Below, one piece after another: positions 6,443-13,011 of a stretch of DNA of 13,358 nt (position 1 is the first letter of the stretch; every line of letters begins with the position of its first letter). Made by a program: the position numbers and the translations under genes. The notes beneath the pieces are model-generated. The model saw nothing but the letters and a program-made list of their open reading frames with translations, did no database searches and was not told the DNA's origin. Where the stretch lies: assembly GCA_001795165.1 (NCBI GenBank), contig MGNS01000053.1, positions 51,397-64,754 on the forward strand. The letters are read 5' to 3'. Source of the stretch: Chloroflexi bacterium RBG_16_57_11 (GTDB taxonomy: Bacteria > Chloroflexota > Anaerolineae > Anaerolineales > UBA4823).

Positions 6443-9400
6443 AACGGCGCTGGTCGCCGTTTTATTTCTTTGCCTGGTCTTGAGCGGTTGTGTCACGCTC
6501 AAAGACCCGGAGGCCTCGCAGGAGTACTCGGCCGACCTGGTGGCGACTGTCGGCCCAGGACAGACAGCCGGGCAGACGTTCGTCTCACGGAGACCGCGCT
6601 TGAACCAGGTACAGCTCTGGCTGCGCCAGGCCAAGCCGCCGGTGCAGCCGGATGGCGAGGTCTTCGCCGAGTTGTACGCCTCACCGGAAGCTGAGCAGCC
6701 GCTGGCTCGGGTCGCGATCCGTTACGCCACAATCGCTCGCTCCCTGCTCGTGACCATACCGCTGCCGCCACAGAGCGACGAGCCTGACCAAGGCTACTAC
6801 CTGGTGTTAAAGACCGGTGATGGGGCGATTGGCGTGCTGGGGCGGGCTGAGGACGCCTATCCATTCGGTGAGCTGCTGGTGAATGGTGGAGCGGTGGATG
6901 CGGATGCAGCGTTTCGCCTGGGCTATGCCTACGACGCCCCGGCCATGATCCACGACGCGACCAAAGCGCTCTCCGGAATCTGGCTGTTAATTCCAATTAT
7001 CGTGTTGCTTTGGGCTCCAGGACGCCTATTGTTATCCGTTTTTGCAGGCCAGCTACGATTGGATTGGGGTGAGCGAAGCGCCCTGGCGATTGGTTTGAGT
7101 ATGGCGCTGGTTCCGCTGGTCATGCTATGGACGACTGCGCTCCACTTATCCTGGACCCGGACGGGAGTCATTCTGGTTTACACCTCGGTTGTCGCCGGGC
7201 TGGTCTGGCGTGCCTGGCGTACCCGACCTCATCCACTCCGGCTTTCCTTGGATAGCACGGACCTGGTGCTGGCGTCGATCCTGGCATTCTCGCTGCTCAT
7301 CCGCCTGGCGATGGTGCGCGACCTGGCTGCGCCCGCCTGGGTGGATTCGGTGCACCACGCCACAATCACGCGCCTCATCTTGCAAGAGGGGGGCTTCCCG
7401 CAGAGCTACGCATTAACAATGCAAACAGAAGCCAGCGGCTATCACCCTGGCTTTCACAGTCTGGCCGCGGCCTTCCACTGGTTGTCTGGACTGGATCTTC
7501 CCGAGAACTTGCTACTCCTTGGCCAGGTGTTGAATGCGGCCTGTATCCTTGGAGTGTACCTGCTCACCACTACGCTGACGAACGACAGGCGTGCCGGGTT
7601 GTTTGCGGCTCTGATCGCCGGGGTTTTTTCACCCATGCCGGCGTATTACACCAGCTGGGGTCGATACACCCAGCTGGCAGGACTGGTTATCCTGCCCGCT
7701 GCGTTTAAGCTGGTCCAGGTGGTCCTCGAAGATGGGCAAACCACCTGGAAAAACCGCGCTAGCTTGTGGGGTCTGGCTGCGGTCGCATGCGGCGGCCTGT
7801 TCATGACCCATTACCGGGTGGCGATTTTCCTGGCCCTTCTCCTGGCGGCATACCTGTTGGGTGAGACGCTGCGCAACCTGGATAAGACACCATTGTGGCG
7901 AAGTCTGCCGCCTGTCCTGGGACGGCTGGGAGCTTTGGCCGGAATCTCGCTGTTGATCACCCTGCCGTGGTGGCCCAATCTGTACCAGTCGATGATCGCA
8001 CCACGACTGGCGTTACACCCATTGGCGCCGATACCACTGAAGGTGGATTGGGGGCTGCTGACACCGGCGTATGGTAAGGCGGCGCTGATCCTGGCAGCAG
8101 GCGGGCTGGTCTGGTCGGTTTTTCGGGCGCGCTGGTTCGGTCCTGTGCTGGCGCTGTGGGTCGGGTTGATGTATCTGAGCGCCAACCAGGGGACGGTATC
8201 GCTACCTGTATCGACCGGGATCAATAAAACCTCGGTGGAGATTATGCTCTTCCTGCCGATCGCGGTCCTGGGAGGTTTCCTGATCGGCGACCTGATCGAT
8301 CTATCCGACCGCTATATGCCCGCCATCCTGCGCCGCCCATACCATATAAGTATCGCTCTGATCACCGCCGCGCTGGGGATTATCGGGGCGCAAAAGCTGC
8401 TGCCCATCCTTAATCCCTCTACGCTGCTCTTTCGCCAGGCCGACCGGCAGGCGATCACCTGGATCGAGAACAACCTGGCTAAAGACGAGCGATTTTTGAT
8501 CAACCCGTTCTTGTGGGGTTATGATCTGTATGCCGGGCAAGATGGGGGTTCCTGGATCACACCACTTTCGGGCCGGTTAACCCTACCGCCGCCGGTGCTC
8601 TACGGGCTAGGAGATGAAGCGGAAGTGAAGGCCATCACACAGGCCAGCCGCCAAACCCTTGATCATGGCAAAGACCCGGCTGCGTTGCATGCTTTAATGC
8701 AGGAGCAGGACATCCATTACGTCTATACCGGCGGTCGCGGTGGGGCGATATCGCCGGGGGCGCTGAAAAGCAGCCCGCTCTTCGAGGCCCTCTATCACCA
8801 GGACGGTGTGTGGATCTTCCGCCTCCGCAAGCGGGGTATAATGCCTCATAAAATTTTGTCGTATCGTAAGCCTTACACAATATCAGATTTCCGGAGTGAA
8901 TCCATGAAATCTAACCTATCGATCGGTCTTCCACGGATGCACTTAGAACCGGGTGAGAAAAGAGATTTCTTGCCTGAGTTTGTCCAGCGCCTGTGCCATT
9001 TTGGATTCGAGATTTTCCTCGAGCATGATTACGGCATTGGGATGGGGTACAAGGAGAGTGATTACGTAGCGCTGGCCCCAACAGCACAACTCACGACGCG
9101 TTTGGAGACTTTTAATAAAGATATTATTCTCGTGCTGCGCTATCCAGGTGACGATGCGCTTGCGAACATGCAGCCGGGCGCATGCCTGATTTCGATGCTG
9201 CATTATCCAACGCGACCGCGTCGGGTAGCGCTCCTGAAAGAAATGGGACTTGAAGCGATATCCCTCGATTCAATCCAGGATGATGTAGGCCGGCGCCTCA
9301 TCGAGAATCTTCGAGCTGTTGCCTGGAACGGTGTGGAGGTGTCCTTCAAAGTATTGAAAGAGCATTACCCTCCGCCTGGCCTGGAAGATCCGAATCGCTT

Positions 9401-10049
9401 GCCCATCAAAGTAACCGTGCTTGGCGCTGGCGCGGTGGGTATGTTCGCCATCCAGGCTGCAATCCGCTACGGGAATGAAAAAACCTGGCGTCATATGGCC
9501 AGCATTGGGGCTACTGGTGTTCAAGTTACCGCGGTGGATTATGATTTGACGAATCATCCGGCGATCACGCAGCAAATCTTGAAGTATACAGATATACTGG
9601 TCGATGCCACCCAACGACCGGATCCTACATCGCCGGTTGTCCTGAACGAGTGGATCGGCCTGATGCGCCCGCACGCTGTGCTATTAGATCTATCTGTAGA
9701 CCCGTATGACTGCGATCCGGTGCTCCGCTCGGTGAAAGGCATTGAAGGGATCCCGCAGGGGAATCTGGATCAATATGTTTTCATGCCGGATGATCTTGCT
9801 TACGAAGCGATCCCACCTTGTGTCCAGACGAAAGAAAGGCGTCTGGCGGTCTCTTGCTATTCCTGGCCCGGGATTTACCCCAAGGAATGCATGGATTTAT
9901 ATGGAAAACAGCTAGCTCCGCTGCTGCATGAAATTGCCAAGCGCCGCGGGGTCCAAAATATCGACCGCGATGGGAGCTTTTTTCAGCGGGCGATTGGCCG
10001 CGCCATGCTCTCGAATTGGAAGAATATTGATGAGAAAGGGAAACAGTGA
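6432..10049 (+). CDS. Lipoprotein-like GT-C-type membrane protein, running in frame into a dehydrogenase
   Basis: One open frame of 1205 residues with two unrelated parts. Residues 1-20 are a lipoprotein signal (MRNK, a hydrophobic stretch, lipobox LSGC with Cys20). Residues 30-170 look like an extracytoplasmic beta-rich domain. Residues 180-655 contain about 14 hydrophobic segments, with charged loops placed as expected if residues 296-350 face outside. That loop has AWVDSVHH (302-309), resembling the Asp-containing first external loop of GT-C glycosyltransferases. Residues 660-800 form a soluble domain, predicted outside. From residue 825 (ATG 8904) a complete alanine-dehydrogenase-like protein begins. 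I recognise no named homolog for the membrane part; a lipid-linked-sugar glycosyltransferase is a guess. The ATG at 6432 is chosen for the signal peptide; the ATG at 6414 adds six residues. The lack of a stop may be a real fusion or a one-base error near 8833-8836. Confidence 0.7.
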   Translation: MRNKTALVAVLFLCLVLSGCVTLKDPEASQEYSADLVATVGPGQTAGQTFVSRRPRLNQVQLWLRQAKPPVQPDGEVFAELYASPEAEQPLARVAIRYATIARSLLVTIPLPPQSDEPDQGYYLVLKTGDGAIGVLGRAEDAYPFGELLVNGGAVDADAAFRLGYAYDAPAMIHDATKALSGIWLLIPIIVLLWAPGRLLLSVFAGQLRLDWGERSALAIGLSMALVPLVMLWTTALHLSWTRTGVILVYTSVVAGLVWRAWRTRPHPLRLSLDSTDLVLASILAFSLLIRLAMVRDLAAPAWVDSVHHATITRLILQEGGFPQSYALTMQTEASGYHPGFHSLAAAFHWLSGLDLPENLLLLGQVLNAACILGVYLLTTTLTNDRRAGLFAALIAGVFSPMPAYYTSWGRYTQLAGLVILPAAFKLVQVVLEDGQTTWKNRASLWGLAAVACGGLFMTHYRVAIFLALLLAAYLLGETLRNLDKTPLWRSLPPVLGRLGALAGISLLITLPWWPNLYQSMIAPRLALHPLAPIPLKVDWGLLTPAYGKAALILAAGGLVWSVFRARWFGPVLALWVGLMYLSANQGTVSLPVSTGINKTSVEIMLFLPIAVLGGFLIGDLIDLSDRYMPAILRRPYHISIALITAALGIIGAQKLLPILNPSTLLFRQADRQAITWIENNLAKDERFLINPFLWGYDLYAGQDGGSWITPLSGRLTLPPPVLYGLGDEAEVKAITQASRQTLDHGKDPAALHALMQEQDIHYVYTGGRGGAISPGALKSSPLFEALYHQDGVWIFRLRKRGIMPHKILSYRKPYTISDFRSESMKSNLSIGLPRMHLEPGEKRDFLPEFVQRLCHFGFEIFLEHDYGIGMGYKESDYVALAPTAQLTTRLETFNKDIILVLRYPGDDALANMQPGACLISMLHYPTRPRRVALLKEMGLEAISLDSIQDDVGRRLIENLRAVAWNGVEVSFKVLKEHYPPPGLEDPNRLPIKVTVLGAGAVGMFAIQAAIRYGNEKTWRHMASIGATGVQVTAVDYDLTNHPAITQQILKYTDILVDATQRPDPTSPVVLNEWIGLMRPHAVLLDLSVDPYDCDPVLRSVKGIEGIPQGNLDQYVFMPDDLAYEAIPPCVQTKERRLAVSCYSWPGIYPKECMDLYGKQLAPLLHEIAKRRGVQNIDRDGSFFQRAIGRAMLSNWKNIDEKGKQ
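6435..6471 (+). terminator. Strong intrinsic terminator-like hairpin overlapping the prfB stop and the next gene's start
   Basis: Bases 6435-6449 pair perfectly with 6455-6469, a 15-bp stem with a CTGGT loop. It has a GC core (CGGCG/CGCCG), an A-rich left foot and a T-rich right foot (TTTTATTTCTTT, 6460-6471). It looks like a bidirectional intrinsic terminator. It contains the prfB TAA (6440-6442) and codons 2-13 of the downstream membrane protein, whose ATG (6432-6434) lies at the foot of the stem. Confidence 0.75.
8837..8842 (+). promoter_or_regulatory. -10 box upstream of the dehydrogenase pair
   Basis: A perfect TATAAT after GGGG lies 61 nt before the ATG at 8904, at the end of the membrane-protein region. 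A start site near 8849 would give a leader of about 55 nt carrying GGAG (8893-8896) 7 nt before the ATG. No convincing -35 hexamer is seen at 16-18 nt. It supports separate expression of the dehydrogenases. Confidence 0.4.
8904..10049 (+). CDS. Alanine dehydrogenase/transhydrogenase-fold oxidoreductase, paralog 1 (internal start)
   Basis: 381 residues from the ATG at 8904, in the same frame as the upstream membrane protein and with no stop between them. GGAG (8893-8896) lies 7 nt upstream. The first residues, MKSNLSIGLPRM, line up with MKNQITVGFPRM of the following gene, which argues that 8904 is the genuine start. The N-terminal half matches the AlaDH/PNT N domain: GEKR with R20, and SMLHYPTRP with H100. 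The Rossmann domain has GAGAVG (174-179), an acidic strand end VDYD (211-214) fitting NAD(H), and LDLSVDPY (261-268) with the usual Asp. The Lys expected in the substrate pocket is Arg79 (VLRYPG). Conserved tail motifs EGIPQGNLD and SCYSWPGI are shared with the next gene. The substrate is unknown: an amino/2-oxo acid dehydrogenase or a relative such as the Ceo or lysine/saccharopine group. Confidence 0.75.
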   Translation: MKSNLSIGLPRMHLEPGEKRDFLPEFVQRLCHFGFEIFLEHDYGIGMGYKESDYVALAPTAQLTTRLETFNKDIILVLRYPGDDALANMQPGACLISMLHYPTRPRRVALLKEMGLEAISLDSIQDDVGRRLIENLRAVAWNGVEVSFKVLKEHYPPPGLEDPNRLPIKVTVLGAGAVGMFAIQAAIRYGNEKTWRHMASIGATGVQVTAVDYDLTNHPAITQQILKYTDILVDATQRPDPTSPVVLNEWIGLMRPHAVLLDLSVDPYDCDPVLRSVKGIEGIPQGNLDQYVFMPDDLAYEAIPPCVQTKERRLAVSCYSWPGIYPKECMDLYGKQLAPLLHEIAKRRGVQNIDRDGSFFQRAIGRAMLSNWKNIDEKGKQ

Positions 10050-11161
10050 TGAAGAACCAAATCACAGTGGGCTTTCCTCGTATGCGTAAAGAACCTGGCG
10101 AGAAACGCGTGTTCTTGCCAGATTTCATCCAAATGCTAACCCGCTTTGCCGATGTCTTCCTTTCTGAAGGCTATGGTAGTCGCTTGGGATACAGTTTCGA
10201 CGATTTCCGCCAGGGTAATCCACGCGTTTTCCAGACAGACCAAAAAGATGCCTTTCAAAAAGACTATGTAATCATGCTGCGTTCACCTAATAATGATGAG
10301 TATGAGCTGCTAAAGAGAGGCGCATGTCTGATTTCGATGATCCACTACCCCACTCGTCCACAGCGAGTGAAAATTCTTAATCAATTGGGCATTAACTCGA
10401 TCTCCCTGGACAGTATTGTCGATGATCACAATTTACGGCTCGTCGAGAATATGCGTGCTGTGGCATGGAATGGCTTGGAGGTTGCCTTTGATATACTGGA
10501 GAAATTATGGCCGGACCTGCAGCGAGACAATGGCAGTCCATTTCAGGTCCTGATTCTTGGTACCGGCATGGTTGGAAAGCATGCTGTGGAAGCAGCGACG
10601 AAGCTCGGCAATATCGAGCGGAACGCCCGCCAAATCGAGAGCAATGGGCCCGGATCGATCGCACTCAGTATTGGGCGTAACCTCACTCAAAATTGCGAGG
10701 CTCTGGAGGCTTTGTTGCGCCAGGCGGATGTGCTGGTCGACGCGACCCAACGTCGTAATCCCAGCCAGCCTGTCATAACCAATGCCTGCCTGTCTTGGCT
10801 ACCGGCACATGCGATTGTCGTCGATCTGGCTGTCGACCCATATTTGCTGGATCATGTGCCGCCAGTGGTCAGGGGGATCGAAGGGATACCCCAGGGCAAT
10901 CTGGATAAATATGTGTTCATGCCAACCGACCCGGAGTGGGATATAACCGTGCCAGCCTCCACTCCATCAGAGCATCGCAGGACTACGGTCTCCTGCTACT
11001 CATGGCCCGGTATTCATCCAGCAACCTGTATGGATCATTATGCCCGCCAGATGGTGCCGCTAATGAAGGAATTGCTGACTAAGGGCTACCACGGCCTGTC
11101 ATTGGATGGGGGTTATTTCGAGCGAGCTTTATATCGCGCCAGGCTACCAGAGCCCGAATAG
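10049..11161 (+). CDS. Alanine dehydrogenase/transhydrogenase-fold oxidoreductase, paralog 2
   Basis: 370 residues, clearly homologous to the preceding protein along its whole length. The blocks GACLISM, HYPTRP, EGIPQGNLD, YVFMP and SCYSWPGI are identical. Its ATG overlaps the previous TGA by one base (TGATG), and AAAGGG (10035-10040) lies 8 nt upstream, so the pair is co-translated and could form a hetero-oligomer. Visible residues are R20 in GEKR, R78 in MLRSP (Arg where alanine dehydrogenases have Lys), H99 in SMIHYPT, the nucleotide loop GTGMVG (171-176) and D263 in DLAVDPY. The second Rossmann strand ends in SIGRN (207-211) rather than an acidic residue, so NADP(H) preference or loss of cofactor binding is possible. 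Family level is firm, reaction unknown. Confidence 0.8.
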   Translation: MKNQITVGFPRMRKEPGEKRVFLPDFIQMLTRFADVFLSEGYGSRLGYSFDDFRQGNPRVFQTDQKDAFQKDYVIMLRSPNNDEYELLKRGACLISMIHYPTRPQRVKILNQLGINSISLDSIVDDHNLRLVENMRAVAWNGLEVAFDILEKLWPDLQRDNGSPFQVLILGTGMVGKHAVEAATKLGNIERNARQIESNGPGSIALSIGRNLTQNCEALEALLRQADVLVDATQRRNPSQPVITNACLSWLPAHAIVVDLAVDPYLLDHVPPVVRGIEGIPQGNLDKYVFMPTDPEWDITVPASTPSEHRRTTVSCYSWPGIHPATCMDHYARQMVPLMKELLTKGYHGLSLDGGYFERALYRARLPEPE

Positions 11162-11185
11162 TCTTGGTTTGACTTTTGTTTTGTC

Positions 11186-11260
11186 AGGTGAGGGGCAAAG
11201 GGAAATTGGGACCATGCGGGCGCGGTGGCATTGTAATCAACCGTGACATTCCCCTCACCT
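11186..11260. repeat. Inverted repeat in the dehydrogenase-MFS gap
   Basis: AGGTGAGGGG (11186-11195) and CCCCTCACCT (11251-11260) are perfect 10-bp inverted copies enclosing 55 bp. A further G/C-rich stretch, GCCCAGGGGGGAG (11271-11283), follows. The 185-bp gap (11162-11346) holds no convincing gene. The style resembles dispersed CCCTCACC/AGGGGGAG intergenic repeats seen in many genomes, or a decayed miniature element; a long-range terminator stem is the alternative. Confidence 0.45.
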
Positions 11261-11346
11261 TGGCTCCGCCGCCCAGGGGGGAGAAGAGGACAATAGGCGA
11301 CTATGTTTTGCTGTTCTGCTACCAATTTTCCGACACCGCAAATTAA

Positions 11347-12615
11347 ATGCTGCAAACGATGATCTTGCGCGTCCAGGTGTTTTCGAAATCGTACCCGCGC
11401 CAATACTGGATGCTAATGGGGGGCATGCTGATCAACACCATCGGCATGATGTTTATATGGCCATTCCTGAATATTTATCTTAAGGAAACGTTGGGAATTC
11501 CGGTCGCTACGGCAACCCTGCTGCCCATGCTGGAACAAGGGGTGTCACTGTTCACCACGCTGGCTGCTGGATCGGTGGCAGATCGCTTTGGCCGCAAGTG
11601 GCTGATGGCCTTGAGCCTGGGAGCGAGTTCTGGTATCTACTTATTAATGGGTTTTGCCACACAATGGTGGATGTTCGCCGTGCTGTTGGGGTTGCGCGGT
11701 TTCTTCCTGCCGCTGTATCGCGTGGCCGCGGATACCATGGTGGCAGACCTGATCACCGATGAGAATGAACGCATACCGGCTTACTCGCTGTTGCGCACGG
11801 CGAACAACCTGGGAGTGGCAATTGGACCGGTGCTGGGCGGGTTTGTTGCGGCGGTGAGCTACAAGGCAAGCTTTTTAACCGCTGCCAGCGCGATGCTGTT
11901 TTTCGCTTTATTGGTGACAGTTGGGATGAAAGAGACTCTGCCGGGAGGCAGGAAAAACTCCCACAGAGCTGGTGGTAGGGCATCTGGCACGCCTCCAGGT
12001 GGTTACTTGGCAATCCTGCGTGACCACATCTTTATGTTTGCGCTGCTGGCTTTCGCTTTCAATGGCATGGGAGCGGCGTTACCATTCCAATTATTGGGAA
12101 TTTATGGAAAAGAGAACTTTGGGCTGAGCGAGTCTGTAATTGGAATGATCGTAATGGTTAACGCGCTGATGGTGGTGTTTTTTCAAGTACCAGTGTCAAG
12201 AGTCACCCGCAAGCTGGAAAGCTTGAAGGTGCTGGCGACCGGGGCGGTATTCTACGCGCTGGGTGTTATCAGTATGGCCTTCGGGAGCCAGGCGCTGCAC
12301 TTCGCCTTCGGGATGGCCATACTGACGGTTGGAGAATTATTGATCGCGCCCACCTTTATCAGCTTTGCAGTCAATCTGGCGCCGGAGGAGATGCGCGGGC
12401 GGTATATGAGCGCTTATTGGGTAAGTTGGAGCGTGAGCCGCGGGGTCGGTCCGGCGCTTGCCGGGCAGATCTATGATACTATCTCGCCGACCGCCATCTG
12501 GTACGTGGGCGGGATGTGGAATCTTCTGGCGGCGGTGATCTTTGCCAGCCTGGCGCCCGTATACCGGCGGCGAAAAGTGGCCCCAAAAACCGAAAAAACC
12601 GCCGTAATTCCTTGA
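11347..12615 (+). CDS. Major facilitator superfamily transporter
   Basis: 422 residues with about 12 hydrophobic segments in two halves, separated by a polar loop at about 196-222. The MFS motif A between TM2 and TM3 is clear: GSVADRFGRK (75-84). LRTANNLGVAIGPVLGG (149-165) matches the TM5 motif typical of drug/proton antiporters. The protein sits in the cytoplasmic membrane; the substrate cannot be told, and multidrug or sugar efflux are the usual guesses. The ATG at 11347 lacks an obvious ribosome binding site; the in-frame ATG at 11359 would also leave the first membrane span intact. The TGA stop (12613-12615) lies inside the -35 box of the rpmF promoter, so the two units are packed tightly. 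Confidence 0.9.
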   Translation: MLQTMILRVQVFSKSYPRQYWMLMGGMLINTIGMMFIWPFLNIYLKETLGIPVATATLLPMLEQGVSLFTTLAAGSVADRFGRKWLMALSLGASSGIYLLMGFATQWWMFAVLLGLRGFFLPLYRVAADTMVADLITDENERIPAYSLLRTANNLGVAIGPVLGGFVAAVSYKASFLTAASAMLFFALLVTVGMKETLPGGRKNSHRAGGRASGTPPGGYLAILRDHIFMFALLAFAFNGMGAALPFQLLGIYGKENFGLSESVIGMIVMVNALMVVFFQVPVSRVTRKLESLKVLATGAVFYALGVISMAFGSQALHFAFGMAILTVGELLIAPTFISFAVNLAPEEMRGRYMSAYWVSWSVSRGVGPALAGQIYDTISPTAIWYVGGMWNLLAAVIFASLAPVYRRRKVAPKTEKTAVIP

Positions 12616-12640
12616 CAGTGGACCTTAGTGCACGTATAAT
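12612..12640 (+). promoter_or_regulatory. Consensus sigma70 promoter for rpmF-fabD
   Basis: TTGACA (12612-12617) and TATAAT (12635-12640) are both perfect and are spaced by 17 nt, the strongest promoter in the window. The -35 overlaps the MFS stop codon. The start site is expected near 12647, about 104 nt before the rpmF ATG. Confidence 0.9.
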
Positions 12641-12646
12641 CGCTTA

Positions 12647-12701
12647 GCCTGCCCAAGGGGCAGGCATTGTTATGGCTTAATGCCGCAGGTTAACCGCCTG
12701 C
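12647..12701 (+). promoter_or_regulatory. Structured rpmF leader with competing hairpins
   Basis: The predicted transcript begins with a perfect 8-bp hairpin: GCCTGCCC (12647-12654), loop AAG, GGGCAGGC (12658-12665). A second stem, GCAGG (12685-12689) with CCTGC (12697-12701), lies downstream. GCCTGC at 12696-12701 repeats the first arm, so it could pair with GCAGGC (12660-12665) instead, making the two folds mutually exclusive. No T-run follows either stem. A cap-like stabilising hairpin or a ribosomal-protein-type control leader is inferred. Confidence 0.4.
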
Positions 12702-12750
12702 TTGTAGCAATCTGGCAATAGATTTATGAAATTGAAACAGGAGTAAGAGC

Positions 12751-12945
12751 ATGCCCCCGCATCCCAAGAGAAAACACTCTTCCGGCCGTCGTGATCGCCG
12801 GCGCGCCCATGACGCGCTGACCCCGCAGGCCCTGGTGCAATGCAGCAACTGTGGCGAGATGCGCCTGCCACATAGCGTGTGCCCCAGCTGCGGCCATTAT
12901 AAGGGCCGTGAGGTGATCAACCTCGAAGAAGAGAAAAAGAAATAA
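12751..12945 (+). CDS. rpmF: 50S ribosomal protein L32
   Basis: 64 residues, the normal size. L32 is a small protein of the large ribosomal subunit. It opens with the basic stretch PPHPKRKHSSGRRDRRRAHD and carries a zinc ribbon, C31xxC34 and C44xxC47 (CSNCGE, CPSCGHY), so this is the zinc-binding form. The C-terminus is charged (LEEEKKK). AGGAG (12739-12743) sits 7 nt before the ATG. It is followed at 66 nt by fabD, the common bacterial pairing of rpmF with fatty-acid genes. It has its own consensus promoter. Confidence 0.97.
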   Translation: MPPHPKRKHSSGRRDRRRAHDALTPQALVQCSNCGEMRLPHSVCPSCGHYKGREVINLEEEKKK

Positions 12946-12949
12946 GCTC

Positions 12950-12972
12950 CGGGCCGTGCGCGTCACGGCCCG
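12950..12972 (+). terminator. Stem-loop between rpmF and fabD
   Basis: CGGGCCGTG (12950-12958) pairs perfectly with CACGGCCCG (12964-12972) around a CGCGT loop. No T-run follows, so it is more likely a partial terminator, or an mRNA 3'-end stabiliser that lowers fabD expression relative to rpmF, than a complete intrinsic terminator. Confidence 0.5.
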
Positions 12973-13011
12973 CTTGCGTAATAGGACAAAAATCGTCAAT
13001 CGATCCTAGCT

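Noticed and set aside
5957..6634. Long minus-strand open frame of 225 codons
   Set aside because: It lies opposite prfB, whose GGQ and SPF motifs prove the plus strand codes; no recognisable protein features on the minus strand.
6499..6996. Arg/Pro-rich minus-strand frame of 165 codons
   Set aside because: Low-complexity shadow of the GC-rich membrane-protein gene; no start context or motif.
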